Below are positions 6,911 through 7,332 of a stretch of 7,332 nucleotides of DNA, piece by piece. Position 1 is the first letter of the stretch, and every line of letters begins with the position of its first letter. The translations under genes were made by a program, and so were the position numbers. The DNA is from Armatimonadota bacterium (GTDB lineage: Bacteria > Cloacimonadota > Cloacimonadia > Cloacimonadales > TCS61): the NCBI GenBank assembly GCA_030612605.1, contig JAUWNO010000104.1, positions 1-7,332 on the forward strand. Direction: 5' to 3'. The notes under the pieces are model-generated. The model made no database searches, had not been told where the DNA came from, and saw only the letters and a program-made list of their open reading frames with translations.

Positions 6911-6941
6911 AACTTTAAAAATAATCTTATTTTGTAAAGTT
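6911..6941. repeat. Subterminal fold-back in the transposase leader
   Basis: AACTTTA (6911-6917) pairs with TAAAGTT (6935-6941), and inside it AAAATAA (6918-6924) can pair with TTATTTT (6927-6933) with a bulged G at 6934. The palindrome fills the space between the transposase start and the right terminal repeat. It could be a transposase-binding site or a leader hairpin that limits translation; both are inferences. Confidence 0.45.
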
Positions 6942-6962
6942 TATTTTACGACAGTCGCTAAG
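6941..6962 (-). repeat. Right terminal inverted repeat of the IS
   Basis: Read on the minus strand from 6962 it begins CTTAGCGACTGTCGTAAAA and continues TAA, matching the left repeat with one mismatch (T6955). Its outer TTAGCG is also the third unit of a TTAGTG array that continues outside the element to 6979. Confidence 0.85.
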
Positions 6963-6979
6963 GACACTAAGTCCACTAA
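6956..6979 (-). repeat. TTAGTG/TTAGTG/TTAGCG array, 9-bp period, spanning the IS edge
   Basis: On the minus strand TTAGTG (6979-6974), TTAGTG (6970-6965) and TTAGCG (6961-6956) are spaced by 3 bp. The last unit is inside the IS terminal repeat and the first two are outside. It resembles the TTTGTG array at 250-271. Confidence 0.45.
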
Positions 6980-6988
6980 GTTTCTTTC

Positions 6989-7055
6989 TTTGATCTTTAT
7001 TCTTTAATCTTTTTGCTTTCTGATTTTACCTTTGATCTTTATTCCTTGATCTTTC
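6989..7055. repeat. Two imperfect 25-bp direct repeats in the phnE trailer
   Basis: The copies at 6989-7013 and 7031-7055 share the core TTTGATCTTTATTC and differ at 3 of 25 positions. The sequence is pyrimidine-rich and non-coding. Together with the array at 6956-6979 it fills the spacer between the phnE hairpin and the IS. Confidence 0.6.
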
Positions 7056-7074
7056 TCAAAGCATGAGCTTTGAG
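7055..7074 (-). terminator. Hairpin directly after the phnE stop codon, possible terminator or 3' stabiliser
   Basis: CTCAAAGC (7055-7062) and GCTTTGAG (7067-7074) are perfect 8-bp arms around a 4-nt loop. The stem starts at the base next to the TAA of phnE. On the phnE strand it is followed by an A-rich stretch, not a U-tract, so classical intrinsic termination is doubtful and mRNA 3'-end protection is as likely. Confidence 0.4.
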
Positions 7075-7332
7075 TTACATTTCCACAAGTTTTGCTCTAA
7101 CTTTTGCACTGGTCATATCCATAATCCAGACCACAGCAGCGATCAGCCAGATGATCACTCCAACATTGTGCCAGCGGAGAAGCTGCTGATTCTGAAGAAG
7201 AAGTAAACCAATTCCGCCACCACCAACAAAACCAACTATCGTAGCCATGCGCACATTTATATCCCAACGATAAATCGTAAAAGCCAGGTATGGAGAAATT
7301 ATTTGAGGAATCACTGCAAAAATCCAAACCTG
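7075..7332 (-). CDS. phnE: Phosphonate ABC transporter permease, PhnE type, C-terminal fragment
   Basis: The last 85 residues are visible, open to the window edge (QVWIFAVIPQ at the edge; the GTG at 7314 is an internal Val codon, not a start). The block IPQIISPYLAFTIYRWDINV followed by R-M-A-T-I-VGFVGGGGIG is the cytoplasmic EAA-type loop by which binding-protein-dependent permeases contact their ATPase, in the form typical of PhnE. A last membrane helix follows (VGVIIWLIAAVVWIMD) and then a short basic tail. With PhnC (ATPase) and PhnD (binding protein) this family imports phosphonates or phosphite across the inner membrane. Those partners would lie beyond the right edge. The hairpin after the stop suggests it is the last gene of its operon. 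Substrate is known only at family level. Confidence 0.85.
   Translation of the reverse strand, partial: QVWIFAVIPQIISPYLAFTIYRWDINVRMATIVGFVGGGGIGLLLLQNQQLLRWHNVGVIIWLIAAVVWIMDMTSAKVRAKLVEM

Larger units (their letters stand above)
5686..6962 (-). mobile_element. ISAzo13-family insertion sequence, complete (1277 bp)
   Basis: A single intact transposase gene lies between 22-bp terminal inverted repeats (5686-5707 and 6941-6962, one mismatch). Only 11 bp separate the left repeat from the transposase stop, and a 37-bp leader follows the right repeat. No target-site duplication is seen: the bases outside the left end (CTTACTT) and the right end (GACACTA) differ. The left end lies in a broken reading frame and the right end in the trailer of phnE, so the flanks do not rejoin into one gene. 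Confidence 0.88.

Noticed and set aside
6989..7055. CRISPR-like array
   Set aside because: There are only two imperfect copies, no palindromic repeat and no cas gene.
7075..7314. GTG at 7314 as a real start of a 79-residue protein
   Set aside because: The frame stays open to the window edge and the PhnE-like sequence already continues across the codon, so it is an internal Val.

Overview
The window looks like a chromosomal stretch from an AT-rich, uncultured-type Gram-negative bacterium. The outer-surface lipoprotein (BACON, PKD and PPC-type repeats) and the DUF5683-like partner point to the FCB group. Clear Shine-Dalgarno sequences (AGAGG, GGAGG, AGGAGG) argue against Bacteroidota proper, and something like Cloacimonadota or Marinimicrobia is my best guess. 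That placement is inference. The standard genetic code is in use: TAA, TAG and TGA all act as stops, and Trp is TGG.

Layout: (1) 1-82, minus: start of a flavodoxin-family gene, with a TTGACA promoter covered by an 18-bp palindrome. (2) 83-384: divergent intergenic region with a long-armed inverted repeat and a short-period TTTGTG array. (3) 385-1530, plus: a complete acyl-CoA dehydrogenase with its catalytic Glu. (4) 1531-1724: convergent gap with one weak hairpin. (5) 1725-5057, minus: a giant multidomain lipoprotein with no enzyme domain. (6) 5064-5519, minus: a small DUF5683-like membrane protein whose stop codon lies in the Shine-Dalgarno of the lipoprotein gene, so the two are probably translationally coupled. 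(7) 5520-5685: remnant of the upstream part of gene 6, in the same frame but cut by a TGA stop. (8) 5686-6962: a complete ISAzo13-type insertion sequence with 22-bp terminal inverted repeats and an intact DDE transposase. (9) 6963-7074: repeat-rich spacer with a hairpin. (10) 7075-7332, minus: C-terminal end of a PhnE-type phosphonate ABC transporter permease.

The most informative region is the IS junction. The DUF5683-like gene has lost its 5' end at the IS, and the missing part is not on the other side, where there is phnE trailer sequence. No target duplication is visible. The IS therefore marks a deletion or rearrangement, not a simple insertion. The lipoprotein gene downstream is still intact but has probably lost its native promoter and part of its partner. 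No phage, CRISPR, tRNA or rRNA sequence was seen. Apart from the lipoprotein/DUF5683-like pair, I see no convincing new multi-gene system.
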